Below, piece by piece: positions 1 to 6,142 of a stretch of DNA of 10,510 nt; positions within the stretch are counted from its first letter, which is position 1, and each line of letters starts with the position of its first letter. The notes under the pieces were generated by a model. That model ran no database searches and was not told the DNA's origin. It saw nothing but the letters and a program-made list of their open reading frames with translations. Made by a program: the position numbers and the translations under genes. This DNA comes from Sideroxydans lithotrophicus (GTDB lineage Bacteria; Pseudomonadota; Gammaproteobacteria; Burkholderiales; Sulfuriferulaceae), in the NCBI GenBank assembly GCA_022736605.1, contig DZDB01000064.1, forward strand, positions 1 to 10,510. Direction: 5' to 3'.

Positions 1-53
1 GTTGACACAATGGGCTCAGGTGCGGGCGCGAAAGTGGGAGTTTTGCAGAGTTT

Positions 54-60
54 CCCTAAC
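54..60 (-). other. Possible attI-like core site (GTTAGGG on the minus strand)
   Basis: Read on the minus strand this is GTTAGGG, close to the integron core-site consensus GTTRRRY; only the last base departs. It lies about 190 bp upstream of the integrase-like start, where an attI site would sit, with any cassettes extending leftwards out of the window. A seven-base match is weak evidence, and no attC structure is visible in the 53 bases beyond it. Confidence 0.18.
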
Positions 61-140
61 AGTTAATAAAGAGACCCATGGTTCTGGACGTTTTTTAATA
101 TAGAGACAGGCATTTTATCTACCTATCATTTTGATTCTTA

Positions 141-170
141 TTGAGATGTTTGTTTGTCCGTCTCTATTAT
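141..170 (+). promoter_or_regulatory. Candidate sigma-70 promoter for the integrase remnant
   Basis: A -35 box TTGAGA (141-146, 5 of 6 consensus) lies 18 bp upstream of a -10 box TATTAT (165-170, 5 of 6). The predicted start is near 177, about 70 bases before the integrase start codon. The position fits an integrase promoter. No LexA-type operator was recognised around it. Confidence 0.4.
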
Positions 171-247
171 TGCGTTATGCAAAAGGAGACAAGCCGCTTC
201 CGGATTATGCGCCTGATTTTTTCCCTCAACCACTAAAAGCGAACCGC

Positions 248-634
248 ATGGGGTCAACCAACGTCCCCCGCCTGCCCGATCAGTTTTCCATCGTTTGCCG
301 TCGTCGGCATCTTAGCCCCCGCACCGAAGATAGCTACCGTTACCGGATTCGGCAGTTCATCTATTTCCACGGAAAGCGTCACCCGAACACGATGGGCGGG
401 CCGGAGGAGGAAGCCTTCCTGAACCATCTGGCGAGTGAGCGGCACCTTTCGGCGTCCTCGCAAACCCAGGCGCTCAACGCCGTGGTCTTCCTCTACGATT
501 CCGTGCTGCGCCAGCCGTTGGGCGAGATGGCCGGGCTCAAGCGGGTGCAGTGGCGTCACCGGGTGCCGGTGGTTCTCTCGCGCGAGGAGGCAAAAGCCAT
601 CTTGGCGCACATGAGACATTCGACGGCCAGATGA
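248..634 (+). pseudogene. intI: Truncated integron integrase (IntI-type tyrosine recombinase), N-terminal part only
   Basis: The 128-residue product matches the N-terminal SAM-like, core-DNA-binding domain of integron integrases. Recognisable segments are LSPRTEDSYRYRIRQFIYFHGKRHP (residues 23-47; key S, RTE, Y and FHG-RHP), EAFLNHLASERHLSASSQTQALNA and the linker VPVVLSREEAKAILAHM. Full-length IntI proteins have roughly 320-340 residues. Here similarity stops just after AILAHM, near 612, and the frame closes 22 bases later. The whole catalytic domain with the Arg-His-Arg-Tyr residues is missing, so it cannot recombine DNA. ATG 248 was chosen because family similarity begins there; the open frame extends upstream to 131 without similarity. 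No good ribosome binding site is seen. It is probably a relic of an integron platform, broken by insertion or deletion at about 612-640. Confidence 0.8.
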
Positions 635-649
635 AGCGCTTGTCTCATG
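610..649. repeat. 9-bp perfect inverted repeat at the integrase break point
   Basis: CATGAGACA (610-618) is repeated in inverse orientation as TGTCTCATG (641-649), with 22 bp between. The left arm includes the last codons that still look like integrase. The right arm begins with TG, the terminal dinucleotide of IS21-family ends, and sits directly before the tandem repeats at 651. It could mark an insertion or deletion junction, or be a small hairpin. Confidence 0.45.
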
Positions 650-650
650 C

Positions 651-719
651 GGCGAATTTTGACTGAAATCAGTGGCGGGTTTGAATTGGAATGGCTAGCC
701 GTTTTAGAGTGGAATACGC
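651..719. repeat. Three tandem degenerate 23-bp repeats, probable end of an IS21-like element
   Basis: Units at 651-673, 674-696 and 697-719 align without gaps to roughly rGCgnnTTTnnAnTGgAATnnsn. Eleven of 23 positions are identical in all three and more are shared by two. IS21-family elements are known to carry multiple terminal repeats of about this size that bind the transposase IstA. The TGGAAT core also resembles such ends from memory. No istA or istB gene lies beside them, so this would be a solo end or relic. The repeat structure is seen directly; the IS assignment is inference. Confidence 0.5.
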
Positions 720-772
720 AGGCACTGCCCCGATAGCACCCTCCCCGCTTCGGTGCGTGATTCAAGCTGCGC

Positions 773-787
773 GCACCACGCAGGGGC
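773..787. promoter_or_regulatory. Candidate NtrC-binding site upstream of the nitrate transporter
   Basis: The 15-bp stretch fits GCAC-Y-N5-R-GTGC with one mismatch (second half GGGC). Its centre is about 94 bp upstream of the -24 GG of the sigma-54 promoter at 873. The candidate before nrtA is spaced almost identically (about 97 bp). The remainder of 720-872 is non-coding, and 820-872 is AT-rich, as is usual where DNA bends between enhancer and sigma-54 promoter. Confidence 0.35.
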
Positions 788-872
788 AAAACGTCGCTTC
801 AAGTGATGTCCGCGCCGCACTGAAAAATTAAAATCAATTTACAAACAATCACTTAAATTATTTTAAATATCA

Positions 873-888
873 TGGCACGTGAATTGCT
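873..888 (+). promoter_or_regulatory. Sigma-54 (-24/-12) promoter of the transporter-kinase-nasT operon
   Basis: The sequence TGGCACG-TGAA-TTGCT matches the sigma-54 consensus TGGCACG-N4-TTGCW at every fixed position. The invariant GG (874-875) and GC (886-887) are 12 bp apart. The predicted transcription start is near 899, leaving a leader of about 58 bases before the ATG at 957. Together with the NtrC-like site upstream it points to nitrogen-limitation control. Confidence 0.85.
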
Positions 889-956
889 TTTAAACGCTCG
901 ACCGACGCCAACCGAGCGCCGGATTGACCAAGTACCTTTACCGCAGAAAGCCGACA

Positions 957-2168
957 ATGGATAAATCATTCTGGAAAGCCGGGCACCCGCCCACGCTGCT
1001 CGCCGCATTCCTGTACTTCGACCTGTCATTCATGGTGTGGGTGATGCTCGGGCCGCTCGGCGTGCAGATTGCCAAGGACCTCAGCCTGGATGCAGGCCAG
1101 AAGGGCCTGATGGTCGCCACACCGATTCTCGCCGGGGCGCTGTTGCGCATTGTCATGGGCGTGCTGGTCGATCACCTCAAGCCCAAAAAGGCCGGCATCA
1201 TCGGCCAGCTCATCGTCATCGCCGCTTTGTCATGGGCATGGCTGGGTGGTATCCACAGCTTTCAGCAGGTGCTCATCCTCGGCGTGCTGCTGGGCTTTGC
1301 CGGCGCGTCATTTGCCGTGGCGCTACCGCTGGCGTCGCGCTGGTATCCGCCACAACATCAGGGCACGGCGCTGGGGATTGCCGGGGCGGGCAACTCGGGC
1401 ACCGCGCTGGCTGCACTGTTCGCACCTGGTCTGGCCGTCGCCTTCGGCTGGAACACGGTGTTCGGCCTGGCGCTGATTCCATTGGGTGTGGCACTGGCGG
1501 TCTATCTGATTTTCGCCAAGGACAGTCCGGAATGCCCGCCCGCCAAATCCATGGCCGAATACCTGCAAGTATTGAAAGACAAGGATGCCTGGTGGTTCAT
1601 GTTCTTTTACAGCGTCACCTTCGGCGGCTTCGTCGGCATGGCGTCGAGCCTGACCATTTATTTCAATACGCAATACGGCCTGTCGGCAGTCACGGCAGGT
1701 TATTTCACCGCTGCCTGCGTGTTTGCCGGTTCGCTGGTGCGGCCGATCGGCGGCATCATGGCTGACCGTATCGGCGGCATACGCACTTTGCTCATCATGT
1801 ATACGCTGGCCGCTGCCTTCCTGTTGCTGATCAGTATCGGCATGCCCACGCCACTGCTGGCACTGGCGGTGATTGTGCCCGCCATGCTGGCGCTCGGCAT
1901 GGGCAATGGCGCGGTGTTCCAGCTGGTGCCGCAACGCTTCCGCCGTGAAATCGGCGTGATGACCGGGCTGGTCGGCATGGCCGGCGGCGTCGGCGGCTTC
2001 TATCTGGCGTCGAGTCTGGGCTATTCTAAGCAGGCGACCGGCAGCTATCAGATCGGTTTTATCCTCTTCGCTGGTCTGGCGATTGTGGCGCTGGTCGGTC
2101 TGACTCGGGTCAAATCCCGCTGGCGCACCACTTGGGGCGCACCGGGTGTGGCGGGCGCGCGGATTTAA
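957..2168 (+). CDS. nasA: NarK/NasA-family nitrate/nitrite transporter (MFS, NNP family)
   Basis: This inner-membrane carrier moves nitrate and/or nitrite into the cell for assimilation. The 403-residue product has the usual 12-helix MFS pattern. The two arginines that bind the substrate in NarK-type carriers appear as R64 (ALLRIVMG) and R262 (SLVRPIGG). The two nitrate signatures appear as AGAGNSGTALAALFAP (about 142-157) and GMGNGAVFQLVPQRF followed by GLVGMAGGVGG (about 314-347). ATG 957 was chosen because the family N-terminus (DKSFWKAGHPPTLL) starts there; a TTG at 924 would add 11 unconserved residues. The upstream AGAAAG is a weak ribosome site. It is first in an operon with the kinase/phosphatase and nasT behind a sigma-54 promoter, which argues for an assimilatory rather than respiratory role. 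Nitrate uniport, nitrate/nitrite antiport and proton symport cannot be told apart here. Confidence 0.93.
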   Translation: MDKSFWKAGHPPTLLAAFLYFDLSFMVWVMLGPLGVQIAKDLSLDAGQKGLMVATPILAGALLRIVMGVLVDHLKPKKAGIIGQLIVIAALSWAWLGGIHSFQQVLILGVLLGFAGASFAVALPLASRWYPPQHQGTALGIAGAGNSGTALAALFAPGLAVAFGWNTVFGLALIPLGVALAVYLIFAKDSPECPPAKSMAEYLQVLKDKDAWWFMFFYSVTFGGFVGMASSLTIYFNTQYGLSAVTAGYFTAACVFAGSLVRPIGGIMADRIGGIRTLLIMYTLAAAFLLLISIGMPTPLLALAVIVPAMLALGMGNGAVFQLVPQRFRREIGVMTGLVGMAGGVGGFYLASSLGYSKQATGSYQIGFILFAGLAIVALVGLTRVKSRWRTTWGAPGVAGARI

Positions 2169-2182
2169 ACGATCCGGCAATA

Positions 2183-2271
2183 GACAGGATTCACAGGATG
2201 AACCGGCTCACCTGAGAAATTTTCATATCAGTCTGCCGGTAAATCCTGTAAACAATCCTGTTAATCCTGTC
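2183..2271. repeat. Palindromic array of ACAGGAT / ATCCTGT units
   Basis: The left arm has two ACAGGAT units 9 bp apart (2184-2190, 2193-2199) followed by ACCGGC (2202-2207). The right arm has GCCGGT (2235-2240) and then three ATCCTGT units (2243-2249, 2255-2261, 2264-2270). The outermost 9 bp, GACAGGATT (2183-2191) and AATCCTGTC (2263-2271), are perfect inverse copies. The arms can form a long imperfect hairpin around a loop of about 27 bases. It looks like a dispersed extragenic palindromic element, not a codon-bearing region, although it lies in an open frame leading into the next gene. Confidence 0.7.
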
Positions 2272-2286
2272 CATTCGGTTCCACCC

Positions 2287-3972
2287 ATGCCCCTGCAACT
2301 CAACATCGCCTACGCCTCTGCCACCGGCCCGCGCGACCGTAACGAAGACTTTTGCGGCTTTGTGACGCCGGAGGGCGCGCAGTTGGCTGACAAAGGTGCG
2401 CTGGTGGCGCTGGCCGACGGCGTATCGGGCGGCGCGGGCGGGCGCGAGGCTGCCGAATTCACCGTGCGCGGCCTGCTGGCAGATTATTACGCCACGCCCG
2501 ACACCTGGGAGATTCCATTCGCGCTGGACAAGGTGCTCACCAGCACCAACCGCTGGCTACTCGCCCAGGCCGCCACGCGGCGCGACCTGGCGGGCATGTC
2601 AACGACGCTGTCGGCGCTGGTATTGCGTGGTAATCGCTATCACCTGGCACACGTCGGCGACAGCCGCATTTACCGGCTGCGCGCGGATGATTTCAGCCAG
2701 CTCACCACAGACCACGTATGGGATCGACCCGACATGCGCCACGTGCTCAAACGTGCCGTCGGTCTGGATGCGCATTTGCAGGTCGATTTTGCCGAGGGCG
2801 AATTGCAGGTCGACGATATTTTTCTGCTGGTGTCGGACGGCGTGTGGGAACCGTTGGGCGAGCTTGGCATGCACAATCTGCTGAAGCTGCTGCACAACCC
2901 GAAACTGGTTGCCGACGAGCTGGTTAAACTGGCGCACAAACACGGCGGTCAGGATAATGCCAGCGCGCTGATAGTGCGCGTAGAAGGCCTGCCGGACATC
3001 GATCAGCGCGACCATCACGCCGCCGAGCGCAGCCTGCCGTTGCCGCCCAAACTCAAACCCGGCAACCGGCTCGACGAGTTTGAAGTGCTGAGTCTGCTAC
3101 ACGAATCGCGCATGTCACTGCTGTATCAGGTGCGGCGGGTAACGGATGGCCGACTGTGGGTATTGAAAACCCTGCATCCGCTTGCCGCCAACGACCCCGA
3201 CGCCAGCGCCGCGTTGATCCAGGAAGAGTGGCTGGCGAAGAAAGTCATTTCGCATTACTTCCCGCAAGTGTTGCCGCTGGCACCCGACCAGCGTTCGGCA
3301 CTGTATTACGTGATGAGCTGGCACGCAGGCGCCACGCTGCAGCAGTACCTCGACACCGGTCGCCACTTCGGTATCGCCGAAATCGCGCAGACCGGCATCC
3401 GTCTGGTCAAAGGTCTGGCTGCGCTACATCGGCTCAATATCCTGCATCGCGACATCAAGCCTGCCAATCTGCATCTGGGTGACGATGCCAAGCTGCGCAT
3501 TCTGGATCTGGGCGTGGCGAGCAGCGGCCAGCACGCCACCGACAATGCTGCTGGTACACCCAGTTTCATGGCGCCGGAACTGCTTGCCGGACAACCGGCC
3601 AGCGTGTGCAGCGACCTGTATGCGGTGGGTGTGACGCTGTATTACCTGCTGACACGCAAATATCCCTATGGCGAAATCGAGCCGTTCCAGCATCCGCGTT
3701 TTGGCGACCCGGTGCCGCCCACGCGCTACCGCCCCGACATCCCGCACTGGCTGGAAAACCTGCTGCTCAAAGCCGTTGCACGCGACCCGGAAAACCGCTT
3801 TGAAACCGCCGAGGAGCTGTTGCTGGCGCTGGAGCGTGGCGAACGCGACCCGCTCGCCGCACCGCGTCGCACGCCGTTGCTGGCGCGTGACCCGCTCAAG
3901 CTGTGGCAACTCGCTGGCGTGCTTTCCATCACGCTCAATTTATTGTTGCTGTATTTACTCATCGCCAGTTAA
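2287..3972 (+). CDS. Bifunctional PP2C-type protein phosphatase / Ser-Thr protein kinase, membrane-anchored
   Basis: The protein (561 residues) carries opposing enzyme activities. Residues about 5-232 form a PP2C phosphatase with the metal-binding motifs RDRNED (16-21), LADGVSG (42-48), HVGDSRIY (122-129), VSDGVW (182-187) and GGQDNAS (220-226). Residues about 264-517 form a Hanks-type kinase with Lys294 (VLKTL), Glu313 or Glu314, HRDIKPAN (387-394), DLG (407-409) and APE (429-431). The catalytic residues are present, but the glycine-rich nucleotide loop is replaced by LLHESRMSLLY. A hydrophobic stretch at 541-560 should anchor it in the inner membrane with both domains cytoplasmic. ATG 2287 was chosen because PP2C similarity begins at once; a frame open back to 2146 would translate the palindromic repeat. 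No clear ribosome site is seen. Similar genes occur beside nasA-nirBD in pseudomonads (PA1782 region, from memory). The substrate is unknown; nitrate-uptake proteins are the obvious guess. Confidence 0.9.
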   Translation: MPLQLNIAYASATGPRDRNEDFCGFVTPEGAQLADKGALVALADGVSGGAGGREAAEFTVRGLLADYYATPDTWEIPFALDKVLTSTNRWLLAQAATRRDLAGMSTTLSALVLRGNRYHLAHVGDSRIYRLRADDFSQLTTDHVWDRPDMRHVLKRAVGLDAHLQVDFAEGELQVDDIFLLVSDGVWEPLGELGMHNLLKLLHNPKLVADELVKLAHKHGGQDNASALIVRVEGLPDIDQRDHHAAERSLPLPPKLKPGNRLDEFEVLSLLHESRMSLLYQVRRVTDGRLWVLKTLHPLAANDPDASAALIQEEWLAKKVISHYFPQVLPLAPDQRSALYYVMSWHAGATLQQYLDTGRHFGIAEIAQTGIRLVKGLAALHRLNILHRDIKPANLHLGDDAKLRILDLGVASSGQHATDNAAGTPSFMAPELLAGQPASVCSDLYAVGVTLYYLLTRKYPYGEIEPFQHPRFGDPVPPTRYRPDIPHWLENLLLKAVARDPENRFETAEELLLALERGERDPLAAPRRTPLLARDPLKLWQLAGVLSITLNLLLLYLLIAS

Positions 3973-4018
3973 GGCACGTTACTTGCATGTTAAACGGCTG
4001 AACTGAAAGGAAATACGT

Positions 4019-4588
4019 ATGCTCACCGTGATGATTGCCGACCACGACGCTGCCCGTGCCGCACAGCTGGAACAGACGTTTACCGAACTCGGTTACGCGG
4101 TCGCCAGCGTGGTCGATTCAGCGTTTGCACTGGCCGCTGCGGTGACCACACACGCCCCCGACATCATCATTGTCGGCACCGATTCGCCAGATCGCGATAC
4201 GCTCGAACACCTGTGTCTGGCAACGCGCGACTGCCCACGCCCGGTGGTGATGTTCACCCAGGACGACGCCAGCGAATCAATCCGCGCCGCGCTCAAGGCC
4301 GGGGTATCCGCCTATGTGGTCGACGGTCTCGACGCCGAGCGCATCCGCCCGATACTCGAAGTCGCGCGCATCCGCTTTGAGGAACATCAGTTGCTGCTGT
4401 TGAATGCCGCCGAAAACTTGCGCAAAGCAGAAGAACGCCGTCTGATTGATCAGGCCAAACAGCGGTTGATGGCGCACCAGGGTTTGTCCGAAGATGCCGC
4501 TTATCACGCCATGCGGCGCACCGCCATGTCGGATAACCGGCGCCTGGTCGAAGTTGCCGAAGCGATTCTGAAACACCTCCCTGCCTGA
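4019..4588 (+). CDS. nasT: NasT-type ANTAR-domain response regulator (nitrate-responsive antiterminator)
   Basis: NasT proteins bind paired RNA stem-loops in leaders of nitrate-assimilation transcripts and prevent termination; in known systems the NrtA-like sensor NasS holds NasT inactive without nitrate. The 189-residue product has a receiver-like domain (about 1-120) with acidic residues D8 and D10, and an ANTAR domain (about 131-187; AEERRLIDQAKQRLM...GLSEDAAYHAMRRTAM). The stretch PDIIIVGTDSPDRDTLEHL is typical of NasT, except that Gly53 (codon 4175-4177) occupies the usual phospho-acceptor aspartate position. The conserved receiver lysine is also absent (AYVVDGL). Phosphorylation at the canonical site is therefore unlikely, which fits control by protein partner. 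The ribosome site AAAGGAAA (4006-4013) supports the start. It follows the kinase gene by 46 bp and is probably co-transcribed. No nasS gene is in the window. Confidence 0.9.
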   Translation: MLTVMIADHDAARAAQLEQTFTELGYAVASVVDSAFALAAAVTTHAPDIIIVGTDSPDRDTLEHLCLATRDCPRPVVMFTQDDASESIRAALKAGVSAYVVDGLDAERIRPILEVARIRFEEHQLLLLNAAENLRKAEERRLIDQAKQRLMAHQGLSEDAAYHAMRRTAMSDNRRLVEVAEAILKHLPA

Positions 4589-4618
4589 CCCATTTAAGTG
4601 CCTGCGCATCGGCTCAGC

Positions 4619-4633
4619 GCACTGCGGGCGTGC
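4619..4633. promoter_or_regulatory. Candidate NtrC-binding site upstream of nrtA
   Basis: GCAC-N7-GTGC fits the NtrC dyad GCAC-Y-N5-R-GTGC with only the R position departing, and the flanking bases C and A resemble the longer consensus. It lies 88 bp upstream of the sigma-54 promoter. The DNA between (4665-4720) is AT-rich, which suits looping, but no convincing IHF site was found. Confidence 0.45.
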
Positions 4634-4721
4634 ATGAATTTTGCGCGTCCCCGCCACCCCACACCTTGAAAAATACAATAAACAGCAATGAAAACATATT
4701 ATTGCGATAAATAAATTGGTT

Positions 4722-4737
4722 TGGCACAGGCTTTGCT
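4722..4737 (+). promoter_or_regulatory. Sigma-54 (-24/-12) promoter of nrtABD
   Basis: TGGCACA-GGCT-TTGCT matches the sigma-54 consensus at all core positions, with GG at 4723-4724 and GC at 4735-4736. The predicted transcription start is near 4748. This rules out the upstream in-frame ATG at 4749 as the normal start of nrtA and leaves a leader of about 94 bases. Confidence 0.85.
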
Positions 4738-4747
4738 ATTGATTCCG

Positions 4748-4841
4748 TATGAGTTCTGTCCAACGGCGGGCGGCACTCCGACAGCGATTTTATTTTAATG
4801 TGCAACCCGACCCGGGTTGCCCGCCCCACGGAGAGCCCGTA
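4748..4841 (+). promoter_or_regulatory. Structured 5' leader of nrtA, possible NasT target
   Basis: The leader contains CTGTC (4756-4760) paired with GACAG (4780-4784), followed by a T-rich run (4788-4798), then a 7-bp hairpin GCAACCC/GGGTTGC (4802-4808 with 4814-4820). Alternative pairings exist: GGCGGGC (4765-4771) with GCCCGCC (4819-4825), and CTCCG (4776-4780) with CGGAG (4829-4833), which is the ribosome binding site. Two hairpins before an operon in a NasT-encoding locus suggest RNA-level control. The hexanucleotide loops expected of an ANTAR target are not clearly present. Confidence 0.3.
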
Positions 4842-6134
4842 ATGAGCAAACAGCCGAATGACGTCACATCCGACGTGTCACCCATCATCAGCGCCGACAA
4901 TCCACGCCGTGATTTCCTCAAAAAAACCACCGGTATTCTCGGCGGTGCTGCATTAATGAATCTGGTCGCGCCTGGTGTACGTAGCGCCGCCTGGGCCGCC
5001 GGTTCGGATGCGCCCGAAAAAACCGAAGTCAAAGTTGGCTTCATCCCGCTGACCGACTGTGCCTCAGTGGTGATCGCCAGCGTGATGGGCTTTGACAAGA
5101 AATATGGCATCAAGATCACGCCAAGCAAGGAGGCCTCGTGGGCCGGTGTGCGCGACAAGCTGATCAACGGCGAACTGGACGCGTCGCACGTACTGTACGG
5201 CCTGATTTACGGCGTGCAGATGGGCATCGGCGGGCCGAAGAAAGACATGGCCAACCTGATGACCATCAACAACAATGGTCAGGCCATCAGCCTGTCCAAC
5301 CAGCTCAAGGCCAAAGGCGCGGTGGACGGTGCCAGCCTCGCCAGACTGATCAAGGCCGAGCCGCGCGAATACACTTTTGCCCAGACCTTCCCGACCGGCA
5401 CCCACGCGATGTGGCTGTATTACTGGCTGGCCGCCTACGGTGTGGATCCGTTCAAGGAAACCAAGGTCATCACCGTGCCGCCACCGCAAATGATCGCCAA
5501 CATGCGTGTCGACAACATGGATGGTTTCTGCGTCGGTGAACCGTGGAATGCGCGCGCGATTCTGGACAACGTCGGCTTCACTGCCGTGACCAGCCAGGCC
5601 ATCTGGAAAGATCATCCGGAAAAAATCCTCGGCACCACCGCCGAATGGGTGCAAAAAAACCCGAATACCGCGCGTGCGCTGATCATGGCGGTGCTTGATG
5701 CGTCGCGCTATATCGACACCATGAGCAACCGCACCGCAGTCTCCAAAATCATTGCGGCAAAATCCTACGTCAACACCGACGTGGCTTCGATCGATGGCCG
5801 CATGCATGGCGTGTATGACAATGGCAACGGGCGCAAGTGGACCGATGCCAACTACATGAAGTTCTACAACAACGGCCTGGTGAATTACCCCTACCTGTCC
5901 GACGGCATGTGGTTCATGACCCAGCACAAACGCTGGGGTCTGCTCAAATCCGACCCGGACTATCTGGCCGAAGCCAAAAAGATCAACCAGATCCAGCTGT
6001 ATACCGAAGCGGCGACCCAGCTCAAGGTACCCGTGCCCAAGAGCCCGATGCGCAGTTCCAAGCTCATTGATGGCGTGGTGTGGGATGGTAAAGACCCGGT
6101 CAAGTACGCCAATTCATTCAAGATTCACGCTTAA
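4842..6134 (+). CDS. nrtA: Nitrate ABC transporter substrate-binding protein (NrtA/CmpA family), Tat-exported
   Basis: This periplasmic receptor captures nitrate (possibly nitrite) for the NrtB/NrtD transporter. The 430-residue product starts with a twin-arginine signal: RRDFLKK (22-28), a hydrophobic stretch (29-46) and a likely cleavage site after A-W-A near residue 52. The mature part opens with VKVGFIPLTDCASVVIASVMGFDKKYG and continues with SKEASWAGVRDKLINGELDASHVLYGLIYG and NNNGQAISLS, all typical of NrtA/CmpA. Bicarbonate-binding CmpA is related, but the nitrate carrier and nasT upstream favour nitrate. ATG 4842 was chosen for GGAG (4830-4833) 8 bases upstream and because an earlier ATG (4749) coincides with the predicted transcript start. 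The Tat signal also argues against it being the cytoplasmic sensor NasS, which belongs to the same family but is not exported. Confidence 0.93.
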   Translation: MSKQPNDVTSDVSPIISADNPRRDFLKKTTGILGGAALMNLVAPGVRSAAWAAGSDAPEKTEVKVGFIPLTDCASVVIASVMGFDKKYGIKITPSKEASWAGVRDKLINGELDASHVLYGLIYGVQMGIGGPKKDMANLMTINNNGQAISLSNQLKAKGAVDGASLARLIKAEPREYTFAQTFPTGTHAMWLYYWLAAYGVDPFKETKVITVPPPQMIANMRVDNMDGFCVGEPWNARAILDNVGFTAVTSQAIWKDHPEKILGTTAEWVQKNPNTARALIMAVLDASRYIDTMSNRTAVSKIIAAKSYVNTDVASIDGRMHGVYDNGNGRKWTDANYMKFYNNGLVNYPYLSDGMWFMTQHKRWGLLKSDPDYLAEAKKINQIQLYTEAATQLKVPVPKSPMRSSKLIDGVVWDGKDPVKYANSFKIHA

Positions 6135-6142
6135 ACCCCGCA

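Noticed and set aside
736..756. Perfect inverted repeat GCACC-N11-GGTGC as an NtrC site
   Set aside because: Half-sites are 6 bp further apart than the NtrC dyad allows, so the halves would lie on different faces of the helix. It may be a chance hairpin.
831..872. IHF site between the NtrC-like site and the first sigma-54 promoter
   Set aside because: AATCAA occurs at 832-837, but the TTR half of the consensus has at least two mismatches; AT-richness alone is not enough.
1323..2180. Open frame of 285 codons on the minus strand inside the nitrate carrier gene
   Set aside because: Composition rich in Arg, Gln, His and Ala with no domain; opposite to a carrier with both nitrate signatures.
2146..2286. 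Extending the kinase/phosphatase start upstream to 2146
   Set aside because: The extra 47 residues would translate the end of the carrier gene and the palindromic repeat; PP2C similarity begins right after 2287.
4749..4841. ATG 4749 as start of nrtA
   Set aside because: It coincides with the predicted sigma-54 transcript start, would bury the twin-arginine signal behind 31 extra residues and has no ribosome site.
5064..5927. Open frame of 287 codons on the minus strand inside nrtA
   Set aside because: Antisense shadow of a well-supported gene; no motif, no ribosome site.
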